Origin: Strigamia acuminata
Taxonomy: Eukaryota; Arthropoda; Chilopoda; Geophilomorpha; Linotaeniidae
NCBI GenBank assembly: GCA_949358305.1
Contig: OX442314.1
Location: 54,073,369-54,137,368 of the forward strand
Reading direction: 5' to 3'
DNA length: 64,000 nt
The position numbers were made by a program, and so were the translations under genes. Position 1 is the stretch's first letter; every line of letters begins with the position of its first letter. The notes beneath the pieces were generated by a model, which saw only the letters and a program-made list of their open reading frames with translations, searched no databases and was not told the origin of the DNA. Positions 41,169 through 52,964 of this stretch are shown here, one piece after another.

Positions 41169-43417
41169 CACTGGAAAAAAATATGGCTTTACAAATTGTA
41201 AATGTTCTAAAAGTTAATGCGTAAATGTGAGCTTTACAGTTTTTGTAAAGTTGTTGTAAAATCGAAGAAAAATTAGACATTTAACATTGAATTTACACAC
41301 TTTGTAAATTTCGTGTGTAAATCAGACATTTACATTAAATTTAATTCCCTTGTAAATGACTTGGTTGAAATAGCACATTTAACAATAAGTTTAAGTTGCA
41401 TGTAAATATCTTGTTTTAAATTAGATAATTAGCATCAACATTAAAATAATAAAAATCAATAAAAACTAATAAAAATTGATCAAAAAAATTTAAATATAAA
41501 AAGAATTTTACATAAACGAAGGAAATCTAAAAACATTACATAACTGGTCAGAAAAGTGTATGAATCACATGAGAAATAATGGCAAAAATCACTGGTCGGC
41601 ACAGTCACTGCGCATGCACAGTGAACAAAATGAGAAATACACATTTTTTTACACTAAGTGGATGCCTAGCAACGGAGGAAAAATGATAACACAGCAAACT
41701 TACAGTTCAGCCAAAAATACATCAAAAGTAAAATGAAATACATCAAAATGACCACTGAAAAACAGGAAACAAAAAATGCAATCGTAACAATACTCGGAAA
41801 TGATTCAAAAAACTAATAAAATGACAAAAACTAACTTAGCTCTCAAAAGATCGAGATTGACCAATGAGAGCGCAGCAACCTTCAGTTGGGTTCAAACTCA
41901 AAATTTAGACTGCATCAAACACAAAAAACAAGCATGAATAAGAACTTAAATTAATTATTAATAATTAATTAGTACACAGAATGAATGACAAAACAATTTT
42001 ACAAATTAGTAACAAGGCATATTTGAAATCAACGGTAAAATCCAACATGGCGTCCACAACTGAGGACACTCCCGGTTCTTGCTCAAACAAGCGATTTACA
42101 CTCGAACCAGCAATGGATTACCACTAAAATCGGTACAAAACATAAGAATACATGTGTATAATTAGTAATTAATTGTTTTACAACTTCTAGGAAATGAATA
42201 ACACTTTGAATGAGGACAAAAGCGCACTACATGAGCTACGCCCAAAACCAACAGACGAAAAAGGCACCAAAAAGACCTTCAGAGTATTCTGATCATCAAA
42301 AGACCATCAAAAATGAACTTAACAGGTAAAAATACATCAAAACGCTTCTGTTTGTGAATATTATACTGAAATTTCAACCTAAAAACACTCCTTTTCAGAA
42401 TCATCGCATAAGTCAACTGGAAACTGTAACGCGCATCATTAACATAGCACAACTGAACCGGAAAATGACACATTGATGATTATGATGAAACATACACAAA
42501 AACAACAACAAAAAATGGAAAAAGGAATCGAATCAGATAAGCTTTTTAATTAATTATATCAAAAGAAGATTTATTTAAGGCATTTAAAACCATTTCAGGA
42601 AAAATTCACCAATTGGGAAGAATACAACAAGGAAAAAACAACACAGAGAGACGACGCACTTGAAAATGTAAAAAAACTGATTTGAGATTTAATTCTAATC
42701 TAAGCAAACAGATTTGATGGTAGATTTGAAATTTCGGCCGTTGGTGTATACTTTTTACACTCGATGGTAGAAAATCAGATTGGCTGTTGGTTTGTTTGTT
42801 TAATAAATAATGGAATGCACATGACAGCTTATATTTAAAAAAAACATTTTTGTAATATTTGTAATATTTTATTTGTAATATTTTAATGTGATACATTTTA
42901 AAAAATCTTGTATAACTGATTAGTTTTCTGTGATATACAGTATTTAAAATGTGTAAATTTTTTTGTGAGAAATATTATAATGTGATTACATGTAAATACA
43001 TTTATTAAAATATAAAATATAAAATTGTTAAGGGATGAAAAGTGAATGAAAATTTGAAATTTCAGCTTTGTAAAGTCGCATTTACAAAGAGTGTAAATTT
43101 TTGTTTAAATCAATAAATTTACAAGATTAAAACTGCATTTATCATTAAACACACAATAAATTTAAAGTTTGTAAATTTAAAATTTGTCAGCTTTTACAGA
43201 AATTAAATTTATTGTTAAATCCAACAAATTTTGAAATTTACAAACTGTAAAGTTATTGTGCGTGTTTATTGTAAAATGTCTTTTTACTTTTGTAAAGTTA
43301 TTGTGTAAAACAAAAGTTTACAATCTTTGTAAATGTGACTTTACAAAGCCGAAAGTTCAAATTTACAATAACTTTTCAGCAATTAAAAGACATGTAAAGC
43401 CATATTTTTTTCCAGTG
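41169..43417. mobile_element. CACTA-like non-autonomous DNA transposon inside Gypsy element 3
   Basis: 2,249 bp with perfect 25-bp inverted ends starting CACTGGAAAAAAATATGGCT. Flanked by the 3-bp duplication ATT (41166-41168 and 43418-43420). CACTG ends plus a 3-bp duplication fit the EnSpm/CACTA superfamily. Both ends carry many TGTAAA/TTTACA words in both orientations (about 41190-41420 and 43070-43400), like the subterminal repeats of that superfamily. No transposase ORF is present; the largest open frames are below 100 codons and AT-rich. Confidence 0.85.
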
Positions 43418-46187
43418 ATTGAAGTTGATACAGCGAATTAATGCCTTGGAACCGGAAGTCACCGATGATGAGATAATGAAAAACATTTTCACAGGGTTAG
43501 GCTGCGCCAAGGATTTCGTGTATGATATTGACATTGACGAGCAGGCGCCGTTTAAAATTTTTCCGCCGCGCACAATTCCGCACGTATTGCAAAACCGGGT
43601 GAAAGCGGAGCTGGACGACATGGTGAAGAAAGGTGTGATCGAGCCAGTAACCGAGCCGACACCAGCGGTCAGTCCGTTAGTGGTAGTGCAGCGTGGGAAG
43701 AAAATTAGACTTTGCATTGATTTGACGGATGTAAACCAGTACGTGAAACGACGGCATTACCCATTACGCACATTCGAGTCAGTAAAACCGAAGTTGAAGA
43801 AAGCGAAATATTTCGCCAAATTTGATTTGCGATTTGGGTATTGGCAGAGCCGTGTGACGAAGCGTACGTCAAACTATTTGGTGGTAAATACGCCGTGGGG
43901 ACGATATCGGTTCCTTAGATTGCCGTTTGGGATAAAATCGGCACCGGAAGTGTTCCAAGCAATGATGGAAGCTGCATTAGAAGGAATTCCGGATACGGAG
44001 GTGTCAATCGACGACATCATTGCGTACGCTGAGACATTAGCAGAGTTGCGGAAGCTAGTCAAGCAGATTCTTCGCCGGTTGTATAAAAAGGGATTCCGTC
44101 TGAATAAGGACAAATGCATCTTCGAGGCGACGGAGATCAAATTTTTGGGACACATTTTGACCCAAGATGGAGTAAAACCCGATCCGAAGAAGGTAGAAGC
44201 TATTGACAGAATAAAATCTCCTACGAACAAAGAGGAGCTGCGTCGGTTTCTAGGCATGACTGTGTACTTGGCTGAATTTTTACCGCACTACTCATCAATG
44301 ACGGAGCCGATTCGGACATTATTACCCAAGGATGTAGCCTGGGAATGGACGAACGCGCAAGAAACAGCCGTGATGCGAATTAAAGCAGCGCTAAAGACGT
44401 CGCCAGTTCTCGCGTATTATGACGTGAACAAGGATGTCGTTTTATCAGTAGACGCAAGTTCGCACGCCGTGGGGGCTGCGTTGTTTCAGGATGGCCGACC
44501 AATTTGTTACGCAACTCAAGCGTTGACGCCATGCCAACAACGCTACCCTCAAATAGAAAAGGAGGCGTTTGCGATTCGATTCGGGTGTCGAAAGTTTCAT
44601 GATTACGTGTATGGGAAACGAGTTGTCGTGGAAACGGATCATAAGCCGTTGGAGGCGATTGCAAAGAAGCCGTTGGATCGGGTACCGCCAAGGTTGCAGC
44701 GGATATTCTTTGAGTTGATGCCGTACAGTCCAGTTATCACGTATAAAAAGGGGACGGAAATTCCAGTGGCGGACACATTAAGTCGAGATTGTCAACCAGC
44801 ACCAGTGAAGGAAGATCCCGAGGATTTGCAGGTGCATATCGTATTGCCGATGACAAACTCTGCGACCGACAAATTGAAGGCAGCGGTTCGTGATGATGCG
44901 GAATTTCAGGCGTTGAGTCAAGTGGTCATGGAGGGTTGGCCAGAGACGAATGACAGTGTTCCGGCCCATATCCGTAAATACTGGAATTTTCGCGACGAAT
45001 TGTCAATCTATGGCGGGATTGTATTCAAAAATAGCCGTCCAATCATTCCGGAGCAACTGCGAGAGCATTATTTGAAGTGCATTCACATGGGGCATTTGGG
45101 GGTCCAGTCAGCGATTCGCCGGGCTCGTGAGGCAGTTTTCTGGTTAGGAATGAGTGCAGACATTGAAGCGTACGTAAAATCGTGTGCCGTTTGTGAAAGC
45201 ACACAACGAGCAAATGTAAAGGAACCAATAATGTCAAAGCCAGTTCCACAATTGCCGTGGCAACGAGTTGCAACAGACTTATTCGAAATTAAAGGCCGAC
45301 AGTTTATCGTAGCCACAGACAGTTATTCGGGATTTTATGAGGTGAGCCAGTTACGTGATACCACCGCCAGAGGTGTAATTGAGAAGTTGAAACGTTGGTT
45401 TGCATGTCATGGAAGCCCAAAGATTGTCGAGAGTGATGGGGGACCGCAATTTACGTCTCGTGAATTCAAAAATTTTGCGTCCGCCTGGGAGTTTTCGCAG
45501 GAGATTTCGTCGCCACATTTTCCGAGGGCAAACGGATTGGCTGAACGCGCGGTGCAGTCCGCGAAGACGATGATCAAACGTTGCGAAAAGGATGGAACGG
45601 ACATTTATGCGGCATTGCTGAACTGGAGGAATACGCCGCGGAGCGAAGAGTTGGGATCGCCAGCCCAGAGACTGTTTAGCCGTAGGACGAGGTCATTACT
45701 GCTGGACACTACAGCATTACTGAAGCCAGAACTACGCAAGGACGTTTCCAAAAATTTGGAGGAGGAACGAAGAAAGCAGAAGTTGTATGCCGATAAGTCC
45801 GCACAAGTAGCGGAACCATTGGAGCCGGGAATGGAGGTACGAGTTCGGACCGGACATCGCCAGTGGGAAGGAGCAACCATTAAAGCGAAAACCAAATACC
45901 CAAGATCATTCGAGGTCGAGATGAAAGATGGCAGAGTTTTGAGACGAAACAGGTCGGTGATTAGGAAGACGCAGGCAGACTTACCAGCAAATCCGATTCC
46001 TGTCATCCGAACCAGTCCAGCGGAAGCAACACGCACGGATCAATCACAGAGTGGGTCAGTTGCCAATACAACGACAAGAACCGAGACTGCAAAAGATCCT
46101 GTAGCCAAGGTCGTCGGGCAACCAGTTCCAGGATACGTGACGAGAAGTGGCCGTGTGGTGAAGCCGAAGCAAATTACGGACATGTGA
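43418..46187 (+). pseudogene. pol: Pol (RT, RNase H, integrase) of Gypsy element 3
   Basis: The frame is open from the MITE junction to the TGA at 46185-46187, about 922 residues. RT shows FAKFDLRFGYWQ and the catalytic box SIDD, a variant of YxDD. RNase H shows LSVDASSHAVGAAL and VETDHKPLEAI. Integrase has HHCC (HMGHLGV to CAVCES), then acidic residues in VATDLFEI, ESDGGPQF and NGLAERAVQ. The C-terminal tail ends VTRSGRVVKPKQ, a common Gypsy ending. I see no internal stop. Only the MITE separates it from its Gag, so the disruption is recent. Confidence 0.9.
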
Positions 46188-46355
46188 ACTTTATAATATT
46201 TCTGTGTGTCGTTTAATCAGTATAATACTCAGTATAATTCTATTTGTAATACTAATTTTTGCATTTTTTATATAACCAGTTTGTTTATTCAGTTCAAGTG
46301 TAACCTGTGCTTTAAAATTGTAATTCATATCTTGTCTTGTAAAAAAAAGGGGAGA

Positions 46356-46479
46356 TGTGAGTTGTGCCTATAGAGGGCGCCACGTGACGGTGCTCAATAA
46401 ATCGCTTGTGATGTTATCCAACATGGCTGAAGCCACACGGTTGTCATTGAGCGACTTCAGCTAGTCACAACAACTTACA
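46356..46479 (+). repeat. 3' LTR of Gypsy element 3
   Basis: 124 bp, preceded by a polypurine tract and followed by CATAT. Confidence 0.93.
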
Positions 46480-49275
46480 CATATCACCCCAGGTTGTCCG
46501 GGGTGAAGACGGTTATTAGCCGTTATGGTGCAATATGGTGTAATAACCACTAGTTGCACCCATTTGAGCTAAGTGCGCAGGTTTTCTGCGCAATGTTGAA
46601 GCGTGCTGGGCTCGCGCCTTGGCTCAAATCGGGACTCTGAAATAAAACACACAACCACAAACATCACTGCTCTTTCCTCCTTGAATTAGTATTGATAGTG
46701 GACTCGTGTTCTTCAGTTTCATCTGCTTGCTTTGTAACAACTTACAAAGCCAGCAATCTTGCTTGAATTAGCCGTCGCTAATTCCAGCTATCGTACCGAG
46801 AAGTTTCCCGACGATCGTGAACCATCGCCGTCGCTGTCGCGCGAACGTCAGCCACCGCCATCGAACGAGAGCCGGACGCCTGCCCCGTGAACCACCGCCG
46901 CTGAGCCGTCGTACGAGGACAGAAGAAACCCACGAGAACCATCGTCTTCGACCATCGTTCGTGAGTTTGCAAAACGAAGACATTTGCCTTCGCTCAACAA
47001 CATTGTGTTGTTTAAGCGCCATCACTGACGCTTTGTAGCTTGCAACAGTCGTTGCAAGCTTTTTCATTGTTATTTTTCCCGCTCATTATTCAGCGACTTG
47101 TCGCTCTCGTATCATTATTTCTAGTCATTTCATTGTAATTAAACGAATAAATATAAAGTGTATTTTTATTGATAAAACTGACTCTTTTATTTCTGTAAAC
47201 TTAACCCTAGACAAGTTTTGGCCGCCGATTGTAAGTCTTGTAAAGCATTCACCTGCGGTTTCTGCTTAATTTATTAGGAATTAAGTGGATATCAACCCGG
47301 ATCGCAGCATTATATTTGCTTAACTTCTATTTTTACGATTTACACGACATTACAAATGATGCATTTCATGTGCATGGTCCGTGTGAGAAAGGCCTGCACA
47401 TGTGAAACATCACAAAAATCACAAAAATAAATTTTTTGACTCAAAAATCGATGATTTTATTCAACAATAAATCTTTAAAAAACATTACAATTCAATATAA
47501 AAAATCGATGAAAATGGAGAAAAAACAATAAAAATCGGTAAAAATCGATAAAAATAGAGAAAAAACTATAAAAATTGGTAAAAATCGATAAAAATGGGGA
47601 AAAAACAATAAAAATCGGTTTTAACAATTTTTACCGATTTTTATCGATTTTTACCGATTTTTACCGATTTTTAACGATTTTTACCGATTTTTATCGATTT
47701 TTACCGATTTTTATCGATTTTTACCGATTTTTATCGATTTATACCGATTTTTATTGATTTTTATTAATTTTTATCAATTTTTATCAATTTTTACCGATTT
47801 TTATCGATTTTTACCGATTTTTATTGATTTTTACCGATTTTTATCGATTTTTATCGTTTTTTCTCTATTTTTATCAATTTTTACCGATTTTTAACGATTT
47901 TTACCGATTTTTACCGATGTTTAACAATTTTTACCGATTTTTACCGATTTTTATTGATTTTTACCGATTTTTATCAATTTTTGCCGATTTTTATCGATTT
48001 TTACCGATTGTTATCGATTTTTACCGATTTTTATCGATTTTTACCGATTTTTACCGATTTTTATCGTTTTTTTCTCCATTTTTATCGATTTTTACCGATT
48101 TTTATCGATTTTTACCGATTTTTATCGTCTTTTCTCCATTTTTATCGATTTTTACCGATTTTTATCGTTCTTTCTCCATTTTTATCGATTTTTTATATCA
48201 AATTGTAATGTTTTTTAAAAATTTATTGTTGAATAAAATCATAGATTTTTAGTCAAAAAATTGATTTTTGTGATTTGTGAGTCAAAAAATAAATTTCTGT
48301 GATTTGTCAGTAAAAAAAATTGATTTTTGTGATTTTTAACATGTAATGTCATATTTTTGTATGTAATTTAAATTTTTTTTTCGTAATTTTTATTTCAATT
48401 ATTTTAGTAATTTTTATTTATTTATTACACATTCCAGGACTTTGGGATATACCCCATGGGGTACCCCATTTGGGGTGTACCCTGTGTTTTGTAGTGACCC
48501 CCTAAATCGTCTTATTTCGCATATTAATTAATCCGCAATTTAAAATTAAAGGACGTACGGTAGTGCGGCAGATTTGGCCGATGATTCTGTCCGAAACACT
48601 CGTTCGATTCCAACGCGAATCGATTCCACGGAATCATCGAAGAGTGAGTGTGTGTGTGTGTGTTGCACGTGCATTCGTGTCAATGCTCACCTATACTTCA
48701 ACCAGTGGTCAAACTGATTGTCCAACTCTAGCCGACACATCCATCCGCATTCGTGTTATTTGTACTTGGCAGGCGGCGTTTTAGTCGACGCATGCGCCGT
48801 GTTTCCACATTTCCGTTTAGGCCTAATCGAGGTGATGGAGTTAGGCGTTGATTTTGATCGAATATGGCGTAGAAAACCATGCAGATACTGTCAAAAGAGG
48901 AGGATTTATTTATTCAGGTTATGCTTGAAGTTCGAGAAACGTTTGATGGTTTCGTTTTTGCGGTCACCGATGTCTGGAGCGATAATTCGATTATTCTGTG
49001 CGGTGCGACAAAAACATCGCGCATCGAGAGGCGAATGAGTCGGTGTTGAGTCGTGTTGACGTTTTTCATTTGTCTGGTTTATTTATTCGCACTGCGATCG
49101 GGAAGTTAGGTTCGGAGGAGGAACTTGCCGCGAACTTGTCGGTGCGTGCTTGGCCGAGCACGGGCACGGGCACGGGCACGAGCACGGGGCGGTGTTGATA
49201 AAGAATTTGATTGTGGGTTGCATCGCTGGTCAGCAGTTTTTATGATGGTGGATTTGGCCGATTTGGCTGATTTTT

Positions 49276-50345
49276 GAGCTCATGTACCGTACTTTGATAG
49301 GCGATCGAGCGGTGTGTTCTATACTCTGTACACCGATTTTTAGCGAAATTCACCAATTTTTCGCTTAAAATCGGTGATTTTTGCTAAAAATTGGTGATTT
49401 TTGCTAAAAATCGGTGATTTTTGCTAAAAATCGGTGATTTTTGCTAAAAATCGGTGTTTTAACGCTTAAAATTGGTGATTTTTTGGTGATTTTCGCTAAA
49501 AATCAGTGTTTAATCGATTAAAATCGGTGATTTTTGCTAAAGATTAGTGATTTTCGCTACAAATTGGTGATTTTTGAGCTCATGTACCGTACTTTGATAG
49601 GCGGTCGAGCGGTCTGTTTTTTCGCTTAAAATCGTTGTTTTTTCGCTAAAAATCGGTGATTTTTGCTAAAAATCGGTGTTTTATCGCTTAAAATTGGTGA
49701 TTTTTTGGTGATTTTCGCTAGAAATCGGTTTTGTATCGATTAAAATCGGTGAATTTTGCTAAAAATTAGTGATTTTCGTTACAAATTGGTGATTTTCGCT
49801 AAAAATCGGTGTTTTATCGCTTAAAATTGGTGATGTTTTGGTGATTTTCGCTAAAAATCAGTGTTTAATCGATTAAAATCGGTGATTTTTGCTAAAAATT
49901 AGTGATTTTCGCTACAGATTGGTGATTTTCGAGCTCATGTACCGTACTTTGATAGGCGATCGAGCGGTGTGTTCTATACTCTGTACACCGATTTTTAGCG
50001 AAAATCACCAATTTTTCGCTTAAAATCGGTGATTTTTGCTAAAAATCGGTGATTTTTGCTAAAAATCGGTGATTTTTGCTAAAAATCGGTGTTTTATCGC
50101 TTAAAATTGGTGATTTTTTGGTGATTTTCGCTAGAAATCGGTTTTTTATCGATTAAAATCGGTGAATTATGCTAAAAATTAGTGATTTTCGTTACAAATT
50201 GGTGATTTTCGCTAAAAATCGGTGTTTTTTGGCTAAAAATCGGTGTTTTTTGGCTAAAAATCGGTGTTTCTTGGCTAAAAATCGGTGTTTTTTGGCTAAA
50301 AATCGGTGTTTTTTAGCTAAAAATCGGTGATTTTTCGCTAAAATT
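49276..50345. repeat. Satellite with higher-order structure, copy B (contracted)
   Basis: Same words as 33113-35205, but the GAGCTCATGTACCG anchor occurs only at 49276, 49576 and 49931. One unit lacks the segment after GGTCGAGCGGT (near 49611), so it is internally deleted. Total length is about half of copy A. Confidence 0.85.
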
Positions 50346-50660
50346 CGACGTCACGCGATTGTATAACGTTTTCCCTAACACATTCAACCAATAAACAACC
50401 AATAAACAATCTTTACACATTCTCATTCTCTGTCGTGCCTAGAGTAGAAACAATCGACTTATTATTTTTTCCTTTTCATCATGACATTCACCTTGGACGT
50501 GCCGAATTTCCAGGACGCCATGCAATTGAATATTTTTGGGTTTTTTTAAAATTAATTTGGGGGTGTCAAGTAATTTGATCTCATAATTTTATCATTCTAG
50601 AAAACTATGCATTTGCAAAAACGTGCTAAAATATTAAAGATTAATGAATCTACAACTATT

Positions 50661-51479
50661 TGTGGTGACCCTGCGGGTGGTCGTCCCTCCAGTGGACGCC
50701 ATCCGCATGAGTCACTAGGAAAGGTCAGTTCCCTCGCGTTGGCTCCGCCTTCCCCCCCTGGGAAGCGCGTGCCCCGAGGGGGTGAGGTGACGCGTGGCCG
50801 GCCCCCATTGGCCGAGCCAGGCCCCTCACCCTGGCCTATATCAGGTAGAGTTTCGCGCCCTACAAGCAGAACTTACACAAACGACACCAAGAACACAGCA
50901 ACTACCTCACCGTCAGGCCAACTCCACCAAAAGTTAGGATTGATAGAGGACCGCTGATTCCAGTGCAACTGTAACTCTCACGAATTTACACTGTGTGTTA
51001 TTTCCCCGCGAAAGCAGGAAAATAACCCTTGTGGATTCACACCGAATAATCGACCCACGATTATTTCCATTGCGAAGTGTCCGAGTGCCCTGTAAGAAAC
51101 TCCACGTTTCTGGACGGAGCCTTGCGACGCTAAAACCAACCCCTAGACAACAGGCACGGATAGAAGACTCGAAAGAGCATTCCACCGCGTCCGTGAACGA
51201 CGAATCCGTGACGAATTAACGACAACTCGAGACGCCGCCTTTGTTCCGCCGACCACGCGGAACCGACGACGCCATCTTGGGAAATCCTTTGTTCGACTCT
51301 GACCAAGTCGACTCTAGCTTTATACTGAGTGTATTTCAAGGCCTCCAAGCCTCTTGAATAAATTACTTGTTCATTTACATACATTTGGTATTCATTTGGG
51401 TAATTTACATATTTAGTAAGATCACAGGTAAAGTATTACACGTTAGCTCTTTAAACCTATCACCAGGTAGGACGCGACA
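50661..51479 (+). repeat. Solo LTR of the element 2 family
   Basis: 819 bp, starts TGTGGTGACCC and ends GACGCGACA, with target-site duplication TATT (50657-50660 and 51480-51483). Near-identical to the reverse complement of 12308-13125. The intact duplication shows that a full element inserted and later lost its interior by LTR recombination. CTATATCAGG near 50835 may be its TATA region. Confidence 0.9.
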
Positions 51480-52964
51480 TATTTAAAAGTGTGTCAATTT
51501 ATGCAGCAGCAATGTGTATTTGCATAAAAAAATGGACAAAACAATAGACACTTTTCTAAGAGAGAACGTGTTGTGGATACGATCAAACACCAAACATTTC
51601 AACATAAGCTTAGCAACGTATTGCAACAGAGTTTTTAAATTTTGAATACCGGTAAATCTTTTAATTTTTTTTACTGTAAAATCAAACTGATTGATTCAAC
51701 TCACTGAGTTTTAGTTTTGTTTGCAAGTCTGATTTTTAAATTTAGCTTTTAATCGCGAATTAAACCAAGAAGCAAGATTCTTGTCTGATTATTTAGTGAA
51801 ATATTAAAATCATCAACAAAAATGACATAATTTCCAGCTTTTGATTCATATTTTGAAATAGAATGATTTGACAAAATAAATAACTCGAGTATTTGTTTAT
51901 ATTTACAAATATATATATTACAAACCTGTGTAAAATATTTTAGAATAATTTATTTGCTCCACTTTCCACTGTAATGGAAGTAATTCAATTTTAATTAATT
52001 TTTTTCTTCTATTTATTTTTGTATTTGTTTTTATAAATCTGTTTCATACTATTTCGCACAAAGTAATTTTTTTTAACTTGATTTAACCTTCCATTTATTT
52101 GTTTTATTCAATACGGTATTGTTACATTCGGTCGTGTCTAGATGGCGAGAGCGACCAGAGGCAGTTTGTAATTAGATACGGTGGCGCCATCTATGTTTCT
52201 AAGTAGAAATGAATCGGGAGTTAAAATCCCTCTTGATGGTGATTATGCTTTGGGATTAGTACAGCGTTGTATTTCATCTTGATTCGCATGCTTTCGAGAG
52301 ATTTTCTCCGGGTTTAATCATTCCGTCTTTAAATTTCAGGTGGCGGCTGCATACAAAATGTTTTATTGTGTAGCCGTGGAAGCAAATATTTTATCAGTTG
52401 TGATCGTTTGCTCAGAAATTAAATAATTTTTGTTAAAAATATTTTCTCGAATGTTTAAAAAATACCAATCATTCACGGATCTGCACTTCGCCCACCTTTG
52501 ACTGCGACCTCGGAACAAATTCGATAAAGTTTTGAAAAAAAATCGTTTATTATTTACGGTAGAAGAAAAACCAGATACGCAATACACAAATCGAACCAAA
52601 CAATAATTTAGTAAAAAAAAAAATAAAATACTAAAATAAATACATTACAAAATATAAATATTTCTCTTTAAGAAACAATAAATTGATTCATTTCAAACCA
52701 CGATTTGAACTTAAACACAAAAATAAAATGCATTTCGTTTTCTTTAGTAGTGGTTCCGATTCTTAGATTAGGTCAAGTTAAAGGAAGAGGCGGAAGGTTA
52801 GGTTAAAGCTCATAACAAGTTGTTACAGCAGCCGTATTGTATATTATATAATGTTGTTTGATCATGCTCTGATTTAACTTCGAAACAAGAAATTCCACTA
52901 TAGTTCCAAGTCTGGATAAATTCTCTACAAATAAATACTCGAAACACGACTTGCGAAAACTCAA
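51480..52964. other. AT-rich intergenic region upstream of the PAF-acetylhydrolase gene
   Basis: No gene seen. A GC-richer stretch at about 52127-52215 (TCTAGATGGCGAGAGCGACC, GGTGGCGCCATCTATG) may be an old repeat or promoter fragment. The last 30 bases before the gene's ATG include an in-frame stop at 52932. Confidence 0.5.

Larger units (their letters stand above)
39754..46479 (+). mobile_element. Gypsy (Ty3) LTR retrotransposon, element 3, near-complete but interrupted
   Basis: 6,726 bp including a 2,249-bp insertion. LTRs of 124 bp (39754-39877 and 46356-46479) start TGTGAGTTG and end ACTTACA. Target-site duplication CATAT (39749-39753 and 46480-46484). The primer-binding site starts right after the LTR at 39878; its first 11 bases (TGGTGTCAGGA) fit the 3' end of tRNA-Leu. 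A polypurine tract, 46341-46355, abuts the 3' LTR. Without the insertion it is about 4.5 kb, close in size and order to element 1. Confidence 0.94.
39628..47309 (+). repeat. Solo LTR (951 bp without the nested element), split by Gypsy element 3
   Basis: Starts TGTGGTGATCTC and ends CGGATCGCAGCA, flanked by TTAT at 39624-39627 and 47310-47313. Copy A of the duplication (near 31206) supplies the empty site, with a single TTAT. Removing element 3 and one CATAT leaves 951 bp. It shares its start with the probable solo LTR at 1991-7775. Confidence 0.85.
38849..48500. mobile_element. Foldback inverted-repeat element with 9-bp TSD, copy B, interrupted
   Basis: Same ends and same CCTAAATCG duplications (38840-38848 and 48501-48509) as copy A. 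It was therefore present before the segmental duplication. The interior is interrupted by a solo LTR at 39628-47309. The decamer array (about 47630-48180) differs in length and order from copy A. Confidence 0.82.
36574..50523. repeat. Segmental duplication, copy B, carrying nested insertions
   Basis: Matches copy A from CAATTTTTCTC to GACGCCATGC. It is enlarged by a solo LTR (39628-47309) that contains Gypsy element 3, and it has a shorter satellite. The match with copy A ends at 50523, inside the 53-codon ORF. A small ORF identical to 29020-29127 sits at 37436-37543, and the 56-codon ORF recurs at 48879-49049. Confidence 0.9.

Noticed and set aside
46817-47067. Frames of 64-99 codons within the solo LTR
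   Set aside because: They lie wholly inside LTR sequence, overlap on both strands and have no motif.
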